Source: an uncultured Muribaculaceae bacterium (GTDB lineage: Bacteria; Bacteroidota; Bacteroidia; Bacteroidales; Muribaculaceae). From it: a stretch of 64,000 nucleotides of DNA. Made by a program: the position numbers and the translations under genes. Shown here in pieces: positions 24,419 to 33,171 of the stretch (position 1 is the first letter of the stretch; each line of letters starts with the position of its first letter). The DNA lies in the NCBI GenBank assembly GCA_910577585.1, contig CAJTNN010000001.1:1-64000 (forward strand), given 5' to 3'. Under the pieces are notes generated by a model. It ran no database searches. It was not told where the DNA came from and was given only the letters and a program-made list of their open reading frames with translations.

Positions 24419-25675
24419 TCACTGAGGGGCTTGCCACACTACGCGGCCATCATGGATGGTGGTGGCCACACAGTTCATGCCCACATAGTAAGGAAGATAA
24501 TTGATGTTGTCAAACTCAAGTATCGCCACATCGCCGCGCTTGCCACGCTCCAGGCTGCCGGTGTCGGCTGCCATGCCGAGTGCGGCGGCTCCATTGAGGG
24601 TGAGGGCGGTGATGGTCTCCTCGATTGTCATCTGCATATAGATGCAGGCCAGGGCTATCGTGAGGGGTATCGAGCCTGAGAAGCAGCTGCCGGGATTGAG
24701 GTCGGTGGCAAGTGCCACAGCACCTCCTGCCTCGATAAACTTTCGGGCCGGGGCATAGGGCTCCTTCAGAGCGAAGGCAGTCAGCGGCAAGAGTGTGGCC
24801 ACCACGCCGGCCTCGGCCATGCGCTTCACACCCTCATCGCTCACATGCAGCAGATGGTCGGCCGAGAGCGCACCGAGTTCGGCGGCAAGTTCGGCCCCTC
24901 CGAGAGTCACGATCTCATCGGCATGAAGTTTGAGGGCGTAACCCTGCTCGCGGGCAGCCTTGAGCAGACGGCGGCTATCCTCGATTTCAAACACATTCTT
25001 CTCGCAAAACACATCGCAGCAACGCGCCAGACCGCGAAACTCGGGCAACATCTCGGCAATGAGGAAATCCACATACTCTGCCGTGCGCCCCTTATACTCT
25101 GTGGGCACCGCATGAGCCCCGAGGAAGGTGCTGACGATGTTGAGCGCGGCATCCTCCCTCTCGGCGAGCATGCGGATCGCTTCGAGCTGACGCCGCTCAG
25201 TGGCGAGGTCGAGCCCGTAGCCGCTTTTAGCCTCGACAGTGGTGACACCCATCTCCGACATTCGACGCAAAAACCAGTCAGCCTTCTCGGCCATATACTC
25301 GGCTGTGCAGCCGCGTGTGGCGTTGACTGTGCTCTGTATGCCGCCGCCACGCTCCATAATCGACATATAGGTGTCCCCCTTCAGTCTCCATGAGAACTCA
25401 TCCGGGCGATAGCCTCCGAATACGAGATGCGTGTGGCTGTCGACAATGCCAGGGATGGCCACACGCCCCCCGGCATCGGTATATTCATATGTGTGCAGCG
25501 CGAGCAATTCAGCCGGACAATCCTTCTCATCGCCGGCAAACTCTATCATGCCGTCAACAATCACGATGATTCCCTTCTCGAAATGCGCCACCTTCGCCAT
25601 ATCGGCACCCCTCCGGGCCTCATTGCCCAGAGGAGTCACGATATGCACGTTTCTGATTATTCTATTCTGTTTCAT
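24419..25675 (-). CDS. hutI: Imidazolonepropionase
   Basis: This 418-residue amidohydrolase hydrolyses 4-imidazolone-5-propionate to N-formimino-L-glutamate, the third step of histidine degradation. The metal-binding motif is DSHTHLVFGG near residue 80, followed by the substrate segment EAKSGYGL, the later metal His in LHADE, and ATDLNPGS near the C-terminus with the catalytic Asp. The gene starts 9 bp after hutU ends and precedes hutH. Confidence 0.95.
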   Translation of the reverse strand: MKQNRIIRNVHIVTPLGNEARRGADMAKVAHFEKGIIVIVDGMIEFAGDEKDCPAELLALHTYEYTDAGGRVAIPGIVDSHTHLVFGGYRPDEFSWRLKGDTYMSIMERGGGIQSTVNATRGCTAEYMAEKADWFLRRMSEMGVTTVEAKSGYGLDLATERRQLEAIRMLAEREDAALNIVSTFLGAHAVPTEYKGRTAEYVDFLIAEMLPEFRGLARCCDVFCEKNVFEIEDSRRLLKAAREQGYALKLHADEIVTLGGAELAAELGALSADHLLHVSDEGVKRMAEAGVVATLLPLTAFALKEPYAPARKFIEAGGAVALATDLNPGSCFSGSIPLTIALACIYMQMTIEETITALTLNGAAALGMAADTGSLERGKRGDVAILEFDNINYLPYYVGMNCVATTIHDGRVVWQAPQ

Positions 25676-25684
25676 CAGTCAAAT

Positions 25685-27679
25685 TTACTTCACGACTGCC
25701 TCAATAAGCTCATCATCAGCCAGGAAGGGCTCGGTAATCATGAAGCCGTTGGCAGCCTGGGTGTCATTCCATTCGCGCACTGTAGACATCGCATTCTCAT
25801 TGCGGGCCCATGAGCGGCGTGCCACGCCACCCATCACATCCCAGAGCATTGCCTTGCGCAGAATCTCATCCACACGCTCCGAGCCGTCGCAAAGCATACC
25901 GAATCCGCCGTTGATTGATTTACCGATACCTACACCGCCACCATTATGCAGAGCCACAAGACTCATGCCGCGGGCACAGTTGCCGGCGAAGCATTGCACG
26001 GCCATATCGGCCATCACATTCGAGCCATCCTTGATGTTGGAGGTCTCGCGGAAGGGTGAATCGGTGCCGCTCACATCGTGGTGGTCACGTCCGAGCATAA
26101 TCGGCCCGACCTCGCCATTGCGCACCATCTCATTGAATCGGAGCGCAATCTTGAGGCGCCCCATGGCATCCTGATAGAGGATACGCGCCTGGGTGCCCAC
26201 CACGAGAGCATTCTTCTCGGCATCGCGTATCCAGTTGTAGTTGTCGCGGTCCTGACCACGACGGTCGGGGTCGATGCATTCCATGGCGGCACGGTCAGTC
26301 TTGACCAGATCCTCATGCTTGCCACTGAGGCAGACCCAGCGGAAGGGACCATAACCGTAGTCGAAGAGCATCGGGCCCATGATATCCTCCACATACGACG
26401 GCCATATGAAGCCATCCTTCTCATCTATGCCATTCTTTGAAATCTCTTTCACACCGGCATCATATATAGCCTTCATGAAGGAGTTGCCATAGTCGAAGAA
26501 ATATGTGCCGCGCCCGGTGAGTGCCTTGATGGCCTCGTAATGACGGCGCAGTGTGGCATCTACCTCCTGACGGAATTTATCGGGATCCTCATGCAGCAGG
26601 CGCGTACGCTCCTCGAAGCTCATACCCACGGGGCAATATCCACCCTCGTAGACGGCATGACATGAGGTCTGGTCAGAAAGAAGCTCGATCTTCTTGTCGT
26701 GCTCTACGGCATATTCCAGCAGGTCCACCACATTGCCATGGTAAGCGATCGAGATAGGCTCGCGGGCAGCCATAGCCTTCTCGGCAAGCTGGAATGCCTC
26801 GGGGATGGAGTCGGTGACGTGCTGCACCCATCCCTGGTTGCGGCGTGTCTCGATGCGCGAGAGATCGACTTCGGCTATGATTGAGGCGGCTCCGGCTATC
26901 AGCGCGGCCTTGGGCTGTGCTCCGCTCATACCTCCCAGGCCTGAGCTTACGAAGAGGTGACCCGAGAGGTCGCCATCCTGCGGCACACCGAGTTTCATGC
27001 GCCCGGCATTGAGGATGGTGTTGAATGTGCCGTGCACGATTCCCTGCGGACCGATATACATCCATCCGCCGGCGGTCATCTGGCCATAGTTGGCCACACC
27101 CATCTGCATGGCCTCATGCCAGTCGTGGAGATTGTCGAACATGCCCACCATCATCGCATTGGTGATGATCACACGCGGGGCCTCTGGGCGCGAGGGGAAG
27201 AGACCGAGCGGATGGCCGGACTCTACTACGAGTGTCTGGTCGTCGGTCAGCTCCTCGAGATATTTCTTTATAAGATTGTATTGCAGCCAGTTCTGACACA
27301 CCTGTCCGGTCTCGCCATATGTCACGAGCTCATAGGGATAGAGTGCGATGTCGAAGCAGAGGTTATTATCAATCATCACCTGAAAGGCCTTGCCTGCAAG
27401 ACATTTTCCCTTGTATTCGTCAATAGGTTTGGCCTTGAGGTCGCCGGTCGGACGCCAGCGATAGGCGTAGATGCGGCCACGTGTGCGAAGCTCCTCCATA
27501 AATTCGGGAGCAGCCTTGGCATGCAGTTCGGGGGGAAGATAACGCAGGGCATTGCGCAGCGCAGTGCGCGCCTTCTCGGGTGTAAGTGTGAATCCGCGGT
27601 CGGGGGCACGGCGTATGCCGGCCTGGAATTCGGGCTTCTCAGGCCACTCGGCCGTGAGCAGAATCCGGTTGTCGTTCAT
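25685..27679 (-). CDS. hutU: Urocanate hydratase
   Basis: This 664-residue enzyme uses bound NAD+ as an electrophile to hydrate urocanate to imidazolonepropionate. The NAD-binding glycine segment GLGGMSGAQPKAA is clear, as are YCPVGMSFEERT-type and DHHDVSGTDSP family segments. It is longer than the roughly 555-residue proteobacterial enzyme, as is usual for the Bacteroidota form with its extra N-terminal region. It is first in the cluster with hutI and hutH. A TATCTTTG promoter element lies 75 bp upstream. No formiminoglutamate-processing gene (ftcD, fchA or hutG) is present beside it. Confidence 0.95.
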   Translation of the reverse strand: MNDNRILLTAEWPEKPEFQAGIRRAPDRGFTLTPEKARTALRNALRYLPPELHAKAAPEFMEELRTRGRIYAYRWRPTGDLKAKPIDEYKGKCLAGKAFQVMIDNNLCFDIALYPYELVTYGETGQVCQNWLQYNLIKKYLEELTDDQTLVVESGHPLGLFPSRPEAPRVIITNAMMVGMFDNLHDWHEAMQMGVANYGQMTAGGWMYIGPQGIVHGTFNTILNAGRMKLGVPQDGDLSGHLFVSSGLGGMSGAQPKAALIAGAASIIAEVDLSRIETRRNQGWVQHVTDSIPEAFQLAEKAMAAREPISIAYHGNVVDLLEYAVEHDKKIELLSDQTSCHAVYEGGYCPVGMSFEERTRLLHEDPDKFRQEVDATLRRHYEAIKALTGRGTYFFDYGNSFMKAIYDAGVKEISKNGIDEKDGFIWPSYVEDIMGPMLFDYGYGPFRWVCLSGKHEDLVKTDRAAMECIDPDRRGQDRDNYNWIRDAEKNALVVGTQARILYQDAMGRLKIALRFNEMVRNGEVGPIMLGRDHHDVSGTDSPFRETSNIKDGSNVMADMAVQCFAGNCARGMSLVALHNGGGVGIGKSINGGFGMLCDGSERVDEILRKAMLWDVMGGVARRSWARNENAMSTVREWNDTQAANGFMITEPFLADDELIEAVVK

Positions 27680-27753
27680 GGTCTGTATCTGTTAGATTTA
27701 GTTTCTTTGGCGTTTCACAAGGGGCCTTTGTCGCAGGCCGCACCTCGCGACTA

Positions 27754-27761
27754 CAAAGATA
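27754..27761 (-). promoter_or_regulatory. -7 element of the hut operon (TATCTTTG on minus strand)
   Basis: An exact TAnnTTTG match on the minus strand, 75 bp upstream of the hutU ATG. The -33 position carries a weak TTTC-like sequence. It lies back to back with the dnaE promoter. Confidence 0.5.
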
Positions 27762-27793
27762 GAAACTTTTTAGGAAAATCCGAAAAATTTCAC

Positions 27794-27801
27794 TAACTTT
27801 G
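27794..27801 (+). promoter_or_regulatory. -7 element TAACTTTG upstream of dnaE
   Basis: It matches TAnnTTTG and would give a leader of about 160 bases before dnaE. A T-rich stretch lies near the -33 position, without an exact TTTG. Confidence 0.5.
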
Positions 27802-27813
27802 TGTTGTAGGCAG

Positions 27814-27880
27814 CTCTCAATTTGGCTTAAGTCGTGGACTAAGTTGCCGGTCAAATCAATGACCGGATAATTTTTGAGAG
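27814..27880 (+). promoter_or_regulatory. Structured leader of the dnaE transcript
   Basis: CCGGTCA at 27847-27853 pairs with 27860-27866 and is followed by ATAATTTTT, a weak terminator-like shape. An outer pairing, CTCTCAA (27814-27820) with TTGAGAG (27874-27880), would enclose it and mask the T-run. The two could act as alternative structures; this is inference from sequence alone. Confidence 0.35.
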
Positions 27881-27965
27881 TTTATTCCTCCACGGCCCTG
27901 ACCACGATTACGCATCTCTACGGTGGCTCAGGACCATTATTTCTGACTATTAAGCATCTTCGGCA

Positions 27966-30900
27966 ATGTCCTTCCCCTCTAAATTCACACACCTGCACGT
28001 GCATTCTGAATACAGCCTCCTCGATGGCAAGTCGCCTGTGGCGGCTATCGTCGACAAGGCTGTGGCTGACGGTATGCCCGCCATCGCCATCACCGACCAT
28101 GGCAATATGTATGGCATCAAGGAGTTCTACAACTACGTCAATAAAATCAATTCGGGCAAAGAACCGGCCGACCGCTTCAAGCCCATCATCGGCTGCGAGA
28201 TGTATGTGGCTCCCGAATCGATGAGTCAGAAGCGTGGCAAAGTCGACCAGAAGGCTTATCACCTCATCGTGCTTGCCAAGAATCTGCAGGGCTACCATAA
28301 TCTCATAAAACTCGTGAGCCGGGCCTTCACCGAGGGTTACTACTATAAGCCGCGCACTGACCATGCTGAGCTTGAGAAGTACCATGAGGGGCTCATCATA
28401 TGCTCGGCATGTCTGGGTGGAGAGGTGCCCCAGGCGGTGATGACCGACGACCTGAAACATGCCGAGGAGACAATACTGTGGTATAAGAAGATATTCGGCG
28501 AGGATTATTATCTCGAACTGCAGCGCCATCAGACCTTCAAGGAGAATGCCAACCGCGATGTCTATCCCGAGCAGCAGCGTGTCAACGCCTTCCTGATTGA
28601 GATGGCACACAAGCATGGCATCAAGCTCGTGGCCACCAACGATGTCCACTTCGTCAACGAAGATGAGGCCGAGGCCCACGACCGTCTCATTTGCCTGAGC
28701 ATGAGCAAGAAGTTCTACGATGAACGTCTGCACTACACCAAGCAGGAGTGGCTGAAGACCACCGCCGAGATGAGCGCCATATTCGCCGATGTGCCGGAGG
28801 CTATCACCAACACGATGGAGATTGTGGATAAGGTGGAGTTCTACAGCATCGACCACGCGCCAATCATGCCTAACTTCGAGATTCCGGCTTCGTTCGGCAC
28901 CGAAGAGGAGTATCGCAGCCGCATCACCGAGCAGGAACTATTTGATGAGTTCACCCGCGATGAGCATGGCAATGTGGTGCTCTCGCAAGAGGAAGCTGAG
29001 AAGAAAATCAATCGCCTCGGCGGTTACGACAAACTCTACCGCATCAAATTCGAGGCCGACTATCTTGAGTATCTCACCATGCAGGGAGCAGTCAAACGCT
29101 ATGGCGACCCGCTGCCGCCCGATGTGGCTGAACGCCTGAAGTTTGAGCTTTATATAATGAAGACAATGGGCTTCCCGGGCTACTTCCTCATCGTGCAGGA
29201 TTTCATCAACACCGGCCGCGAGGAACTCGGAGTCAGCATCGGCCCGGGGCGTGGCTCGGCAGCCGGGTCGGCTGCGGCCTATTGCCTGGGCATCACTCAG
29301 GTCGACCCCATAAAGTATGACCTTCTGTTCGAGCGATTCCTTAATCCTGACCGTATTTCGCTACCTGATATCGATGTTGACTTCGACGACGATGGACGAT
29401 ATGAGGTGCTGAAGTATGTCACCCGCAAATATGGTGCCGAGAAGGTGGCCCACATCATCACCTATCAGACCATGGCCACGAAATCGGCCATAAAGGATGT
29501 GGGGCGCATCATGGGCATGACTCCGCAGGAGACCAACAAGCTGGCCAAACTCGTCGTAGACCGCCTGCCTGAAGTTGATGGCAAATCACCCAAAATCAAC
29601 TTCAAGAACCTGCTGAAATACGATAAGTCATTCCAAGAGGCATATAATAGCCCTGACCCGCGCGTGGCGGAGGTGATGAAATACGCCGGCCAGCTCGAGG
29701 GCACCGTGCGCGGCACGGGTGTGCACGCCTGCGGCGTCATCATCGGTCGTGACGACATCACCGACTGGGTGCCGGTGTCGGCCGTCGACGACGGGGGCGA
29801 GAAGATTATCGTGACTGAATATGAGGGCTCACTCATCGAGGAGACCGGTATGATCAAGATGGACTTCCTCGGCCTGAAAACCCTCTCGATTATCAAGGAG
29901 GCGGTGGCCAATATCAAGGGGAGCCGGGGCATCGACCTCGACATCGACAACATCCCGCTCGATGATGAACTGACCTTCAAGCTATATTGCGACGGACGCA
30001 CCACATCGACCTTCCAGTTTGAGTCGCCGGGCATGCAGAAGTCGCTGCGCGAGTTGCAGCCGTCGAAGTTTGAGGATCTAATCGCCATGAATGCCCTCTA
30101 TCGCCCGGGACCTATGGATTATATCCCCTCGTTCATCGCCCGCAAACATGGCCGCGAACCGATTCAGTACGACATCCCCATCATGAAGCAATACCTGGAG
30201 GAGACCTACGGCATCACCGTCTATCAGGAGCAGGTGATGCTACTGTCGCGTCTTCTGGCCAACTTCACCCGCGGCGAGTCTGACATGCTGCGTAAGGCCA
30301 TGGGTAAGAAGCAGATCGACAAGATGGCCAAACTGAAGGTGAAATTCATGGAGCAGGGGCAGGGCAACGGCCATAAGCCGGAGGTGCTCGAGAAAATCTG
30401 GGCCGACTGGGAGAAATTCGCTTCCTACGCCTTCAATAAATCGCATGCCACATGCTATTCCTGGGTGGCCTACCAGACAGCTTATCTGAAGGCCCACTTC
30501 CCGGCTGAATACATGGCCGGCGTGATGAGCCGCAACCTCACTGCGGCCGATAAGCTTCAGAAAATCATGGATGAGACGAAGCGAATGGGCATAGTGGTGA
30601 AGGGCCCCGATATCAATGAATCGCTGCATAAATTCAGCGTCACCAAGAAGGGTGAGATTCGCTTCGGACTGAGCGGCATCAAGGGTGTGGGCGATTCGGC
30701 GGTGAATGCCATCGTTATCGAGCGCAGCAAGAATGGCCCCTTCACCGACCTCTACGACTTCGTGGAGCGTGTGAACCTCTCGGCCTGCAACCGCAGTGCA
30801 ATCGAGAACCTCGCGCTCGCCGGCGCATTCGACAGCTTCGGCGTGGCCCGCGAAATGGTGGTGGCGCCGCTATTTGACTCCACATGGGCCGACCAACTCG

Positions 30901-31670
30901 TGAAGTATGGCCAGCGGGTGCAGAATGACGCAAATTCGCTGCAGAGCTCTCTCTTCGCCGACCTCGAACCCATCGAGACCAACAAGCCCCCCTACCCCGA
31001 ATATGAGCCATGGAACCGGCTCCAACTCCTCGAGGCTGAGAAGAATCTGGTGACAATGTATCTGTCGGCCCATCCGCTCGACCCCTACTATATGGAGCTC
31101 ACCTACGCATGCAACACCCCCTGCGCCGAGTTTGAGGAGAAGCAGGAGGATGGTGCAAATATCACAATGGGTGGCATGGTGACCGCTTTCGATGAGAAAA
31201 TAAGCCAGAAGAGCGGACGCCCCTGGGGACTGGTGACTATCGAGGACTTCAACGGCTCGGCTCAGATACGCCTCTTCGGCAAGTCGTATGAGTCGTTCAA
31301 GAATAAACTCGTGGTGGGAGATGCAGTCTACATGAAGATGCGATTCCAGCAGGGACGCTTCAATCCTAACTTCATGGATATGAGCATCGATGAGATAACA
31401 CCTCTCTCGAGCGTCAGCGGCCACCTGGCCAACTGCATCCGCATACGCCTCGACAAGAATTTCGACAACCGCGACTTCCTGCAGCAGCTGAGCGCTTTCC
31501 GCTCTACCTCTGACGACGACCGCAAGGGAGACCTTTTCATCATGCTTCTCGACTACTCGCGCGAGCAATATATCACTATCCACTCGCGTCAGAAGTTCAG
31601 ACTCGACAAGGCACTCGTCGACTTCCTCAATGAATGGGGCGTGGAGTATGACGTGTCGACTCAGGCATGA
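27966..31670 (+). CDS. dnaE: DNA polymerase III alpha subunit
   Basis: This 1234-residue replicative polymerase subunit begins with a PHP domain (HLHVHSEYSLLDG at residues 8-20). The palm is marked by GPGRGSAAGS and the catalytic aspartates in LPDIDVDFDDDGR at about residues 461-473. The helix-hairpin-helix (SGIKGVGDSAV, about 900) and a C-terminal OB-fold (ITMGGMVTAFDEK region, about 1060-1140) follow. The architecture is that of DnaE1. The gene stands alone between the divergent hut operon and trxA, behind its own promoter and a structured leader. Confidence 0.97.
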   Translation: MSFPSKFTHLHVHSEYSLLDGKSPVAAIVDKAVADGMPAIAITDHGNMYGIKEFYNYVNKINSGKEPADRFKPIIGCEMYVAPESMSQKRGKVDQKAYHLIVLAKNLQGYHNLIKLVSRAFTEGYYYKPRTDHAELEKYHEGLIICSACLGGEVPQAVMTDDLKHAEETILWYKKIFGEDYYLELQRHQTFKENANRDVYPEQQRVNAFLIEMAHKHGIKLVATNDVHFVNEDEAEAHDRLICLSMSKKFYDERLHYTKQEWLKTTAEMSAIFADVPEAITNTMEIVDKVEFYSIDHAPIMPNFEIPASFGTEEEYRSRITEQELFDEFTRDEHGNVVLSQEEAEKKINRLGGYDKLYRIKFEADYLEYLTMQGAVKRYGDPLPPDVAERLKFELYIMKTMGFPGYFLIVQDFINTGREELGVSIGPGRGSAAGSAAAYCLGITQVDPIKYDLLFERFLNPDRISLPDIDVDFDDDGRYEVLKYVTRKYGAEKVAHIITYQTMATKSAIKDVGRIMGMTPQETNKLAKLVVDRLPEVDGKSPKINFKNLLKYDKSFQEAYNSPDPRVAEVMKYAGQLEGTVRGTGVHACGVIIGRDDITDWVPVSAVDDGGEKIIVTEYEGSLIEETGMIKMDFLGLKTLSIIKEAVANIKGSRGIDLDIDNIPLDDELTFKLYCDGRTTSTFQFESPGMQKSLRELQPSKFEDLIAMNALYRPGPMDYIPSFIARKHGREPIQYDIPIMKQYLEETYGITVYQEQVMLLSRLLANFTRGESDMLRKAMGKKQIDKMAKLKVKFMEQGQGNGHKPEVLEKIWADWEKFASYAFNKSHATCYSWVAYQTAYLKAHFPAEYMAGVMSRNLTAADKLQKIMDETKRMGIVVKGPDINESLHKFSVTKKGEIRFGLSGIKGVGDSAVNAIVIERSKNGPFTDLYDFVERVNLSACNRSAIENLALAGAFDSFGVAREMVVAPLFDSTWADQLVKYGQRVQNDANSLQSSLFADLEPIETNKPPYPEYEPWNRLQLLEAEKNLVTMYLSAHPLDPYYMELTYACNTPCAEFEEKQEDGANITMGGMVTAFDEKISQKSGRPWGLVTIEDFNGSAQIRLFGKSYESFKNKLVVGDAVYMKMRFQQGRFNPNFMDMSIDEITPLSSVSGHLANCIRIRLDKNFDNRDFLQQLSAFRSTSDDDRKGDLFIMLLDYSREQYITIHSRQKFRLDKALVDFLNEWGVEYDVSTQA

Positions 31671-31736
31671 TACATCGGCCTCACTCCGCAATCACTGCGG
31701 AATCGGGCACACCTTTTCAACTTTTAATCCATTTTA

Positions 31737-31768
31737 TTTGGCCGACTCGGAATTATTCAATAATTTTG
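31737..31768 (+). promoter_or_regulatory. Promoter TTTG-N20-TAATTTTG of trxA
   Basis: TTTG at 31737-31740 and TAATTTTG at 31761-31768 are exact matches at accepted spacing. The transcript would have a leader of about 110 bases before the trxA ATG. Confidence 0.7.
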
Positions 31769-31882
31769 GGAAGGAATACGGAACCCCGGCATCACGGCGC
31801 CATCAAGGCCAGCTACGATGAGGGAACTATCAATTCTGAAATTCAATCTTTTAAACACTAAATAATCTAAATCTAATCCGAA

Positions 31883-32194
31883 ATGGCAATCCAATTCACA
31901 GATCAGACTGCCCGCGAGGCAATCGAGTCAGGAAAACCCGTAGTAATCGATTTCTGGGCCACATGGTGCGGTCCCTGCATCAAGCTCGGTCCCGTAGTGG
32001 AGGAGCTCGCTGAAAAGCACCCCGAAGTGGTGATCGGCAAACTCAACATCGATGAGAACGATGAGATTGCAAGCGAAAACCGCGTGCGCAATATCCCGAC
32101 AGTGCTCTTCTTCAAAGATGGCGAGCTCAAGGAGCGCAGCGTGGGTCTGGTGAAACTCTCAGACCTCGAGGCTAAACTCGCAGCTATCCTCTAA
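31883..32194 (+). CDS. trxA: Thioredoxin
   Basis: This 103-residue cytoplasmic thioredoxin has the active site WCGPC at residues 28-32 and the cis-proline loop NIPTVLFF, both standard. It reduces protein disulfides and is itself reduced by thioredoxin reductase, encoded at 58360-59298. The length is typical. It has its own promoter and is followed directly by a hairpin overlapping the stop codon, so it is probably a single-gene transcript. Confidence 0.97.
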   Translation: MAIQFTDQTAREAIESGKPVVIDFWATWCGPCIKLGPVVEELAEKHPEVVIGKLNIDENDEIASENRVRNIPTVLFFKDGELKERSVGLVKLSDLEAKLAAIL

Positions 32195-32221
32195 GAGTGC
32201 GCTGAATTACAGCACACTCTT
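32193..32221. terminator. Hairpin between trxA and the convergent NlpC/P60 gene
   Basis: AAGAGTG at 32193-32199 pairs with CACTCTT at 32215-32221. After one mismatch, GCTG pairs with CAGC around a 5-base loop. It sits exactly between two convergent genes and may serve both, though neither side has a long U-run. Confidence 0.5.
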
Positions 32222-32226
32222 GGAAA

Positions 32227-32799
32227 TCATAGGGTGGGCACTCGCCCGAACCCCATGAATGTACGCACATAATAAGGGGTGGTGATCTTCGAGATCACTG
32301 CCCCTTTTGATGTGCTGACGTGTATGAAGTTTTCGTAGTCAAGCATTATCCCTACATGCGAGATGCGGGCCGCATCTTTGCCGGTGGCGAAAAACACCAG
32401 GTCGCCGGGCAACACCTTCCGAAGCGATATCGGGGTGCAGAAGGCTGCCTGCTCGGCTGAGTTGCGTGGCAGTTTTATGCCAAGCGCATCCAGATACACC
32501 TGCAGCACCATCCCGCTGCAGTCTGAGCCTCGCCCTTTGTCGCAGCGGGCATAGGCATATGGGGTGCCAACCCACTCCTGGGCCTCGCTGATGAGGCGCT
32601 GACGCGCTGAGCTGAGATGCGCAAACTCCACATTCACCGGTTCGCCACCCTGCGCCGGGCGAGGAAACCTCACCGACCGCCGATGGCTTGAACACCCGGC
32701 CAGCAACACCGACATCACCGCCACCACCAGCAACATCGCCAGCCAGCGGCCCCAAGCCCCATACTCACCTCTATATAATCTCTGAGATAAAATCGCCAT
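32227..32799 (-). CDS. NlpC/P60 (C40) peptidoglycan peptidase, lipoprotein
   Basis: This 190-residue protein has a type II signal peptide ending VLLAGC (lipidated Cys36). Its NlpC/P60 domain carries catalytic Cys94 in GSDCSGM, His148 in RISHVGI and a third polar residue, His160 (FIHVS). Such enzymes cleave the gamma-D-Glu to diamino-acid bond in peptidoglycan stem peptides. It is about the length of Spr/MepS-like proteins. It converges with trxA and diverges from degP. An envelope location in the periplasm, membrane-anchored, is inferred. Confidence 0.92.
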   Translation of the reverse strand: MAILSQRLYRGEYGAWGRWLAMLLVVAVMSVLLAGCSSHRRSVRFPRPAQGGEPVNVEFAHLSSARQRLISEAQEWVGTPYAYARCDKGRGSDCSGMVLQVYLDALGIKLPRNSAEQAAFCTPISLRKVLPGDLVFFATGKDAARISHVGIMLDYENFIHVSTSKGAVISKITTPYYVRTFMGFGRVPTL

Positions 32800-33171
32800 A
32801 TAAATTTATAGAATCGTTGATTTCGCAACCGTGCGCTAACGCACAACCGGCTGCTCTGATGCACAACTGCCAGACTGCCAAAGACACGTAAATCGCAGCT
32901 CCGCCACCACGCATTTGCCATGCGAAGTTAATTCAGCCGCCCCATTCCAGGCCACACCAAGCATCAAAATTAATCATTTTTAATACTTGCTCAAAGCTAA
33001 TACTAATTTTTTTTAAAAATCAGAGTAAATCGCCGCCGATGGTGTAATATTTGCACGCTTAAGGGGTATTACTATTGTGGACGCGGAGAGAATTGCCGCG
33101 CAGCCGGCTGGTACTCGAGTCAGCCCTCTGCTCACTCCCTGCCGCCACCCTTCAAAACCTAAACTATCATT
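32800..33171. other. Gene-free divergent region between NlpC/P60 and degP genes
   Basis: No credible coding frame is seen in this 372-bp stretch. It contains poly-T/poly-A rich sequence at about 32965-33030. At 33046-33053 there is AATATTTG, one base off the -7 consensus, about 120 bp before degP. On the other strand a TAACTTCG-like box (32923-32930) could serve the NlpC/P60 gene. Both are weak. Confidence 0.4.

Noticed and set aside
31686..31701. Small hairpin after dnaE as terminator
   Set aside because: Only a 6-bp stem with no U-run follows the gene, which is too weak to call.
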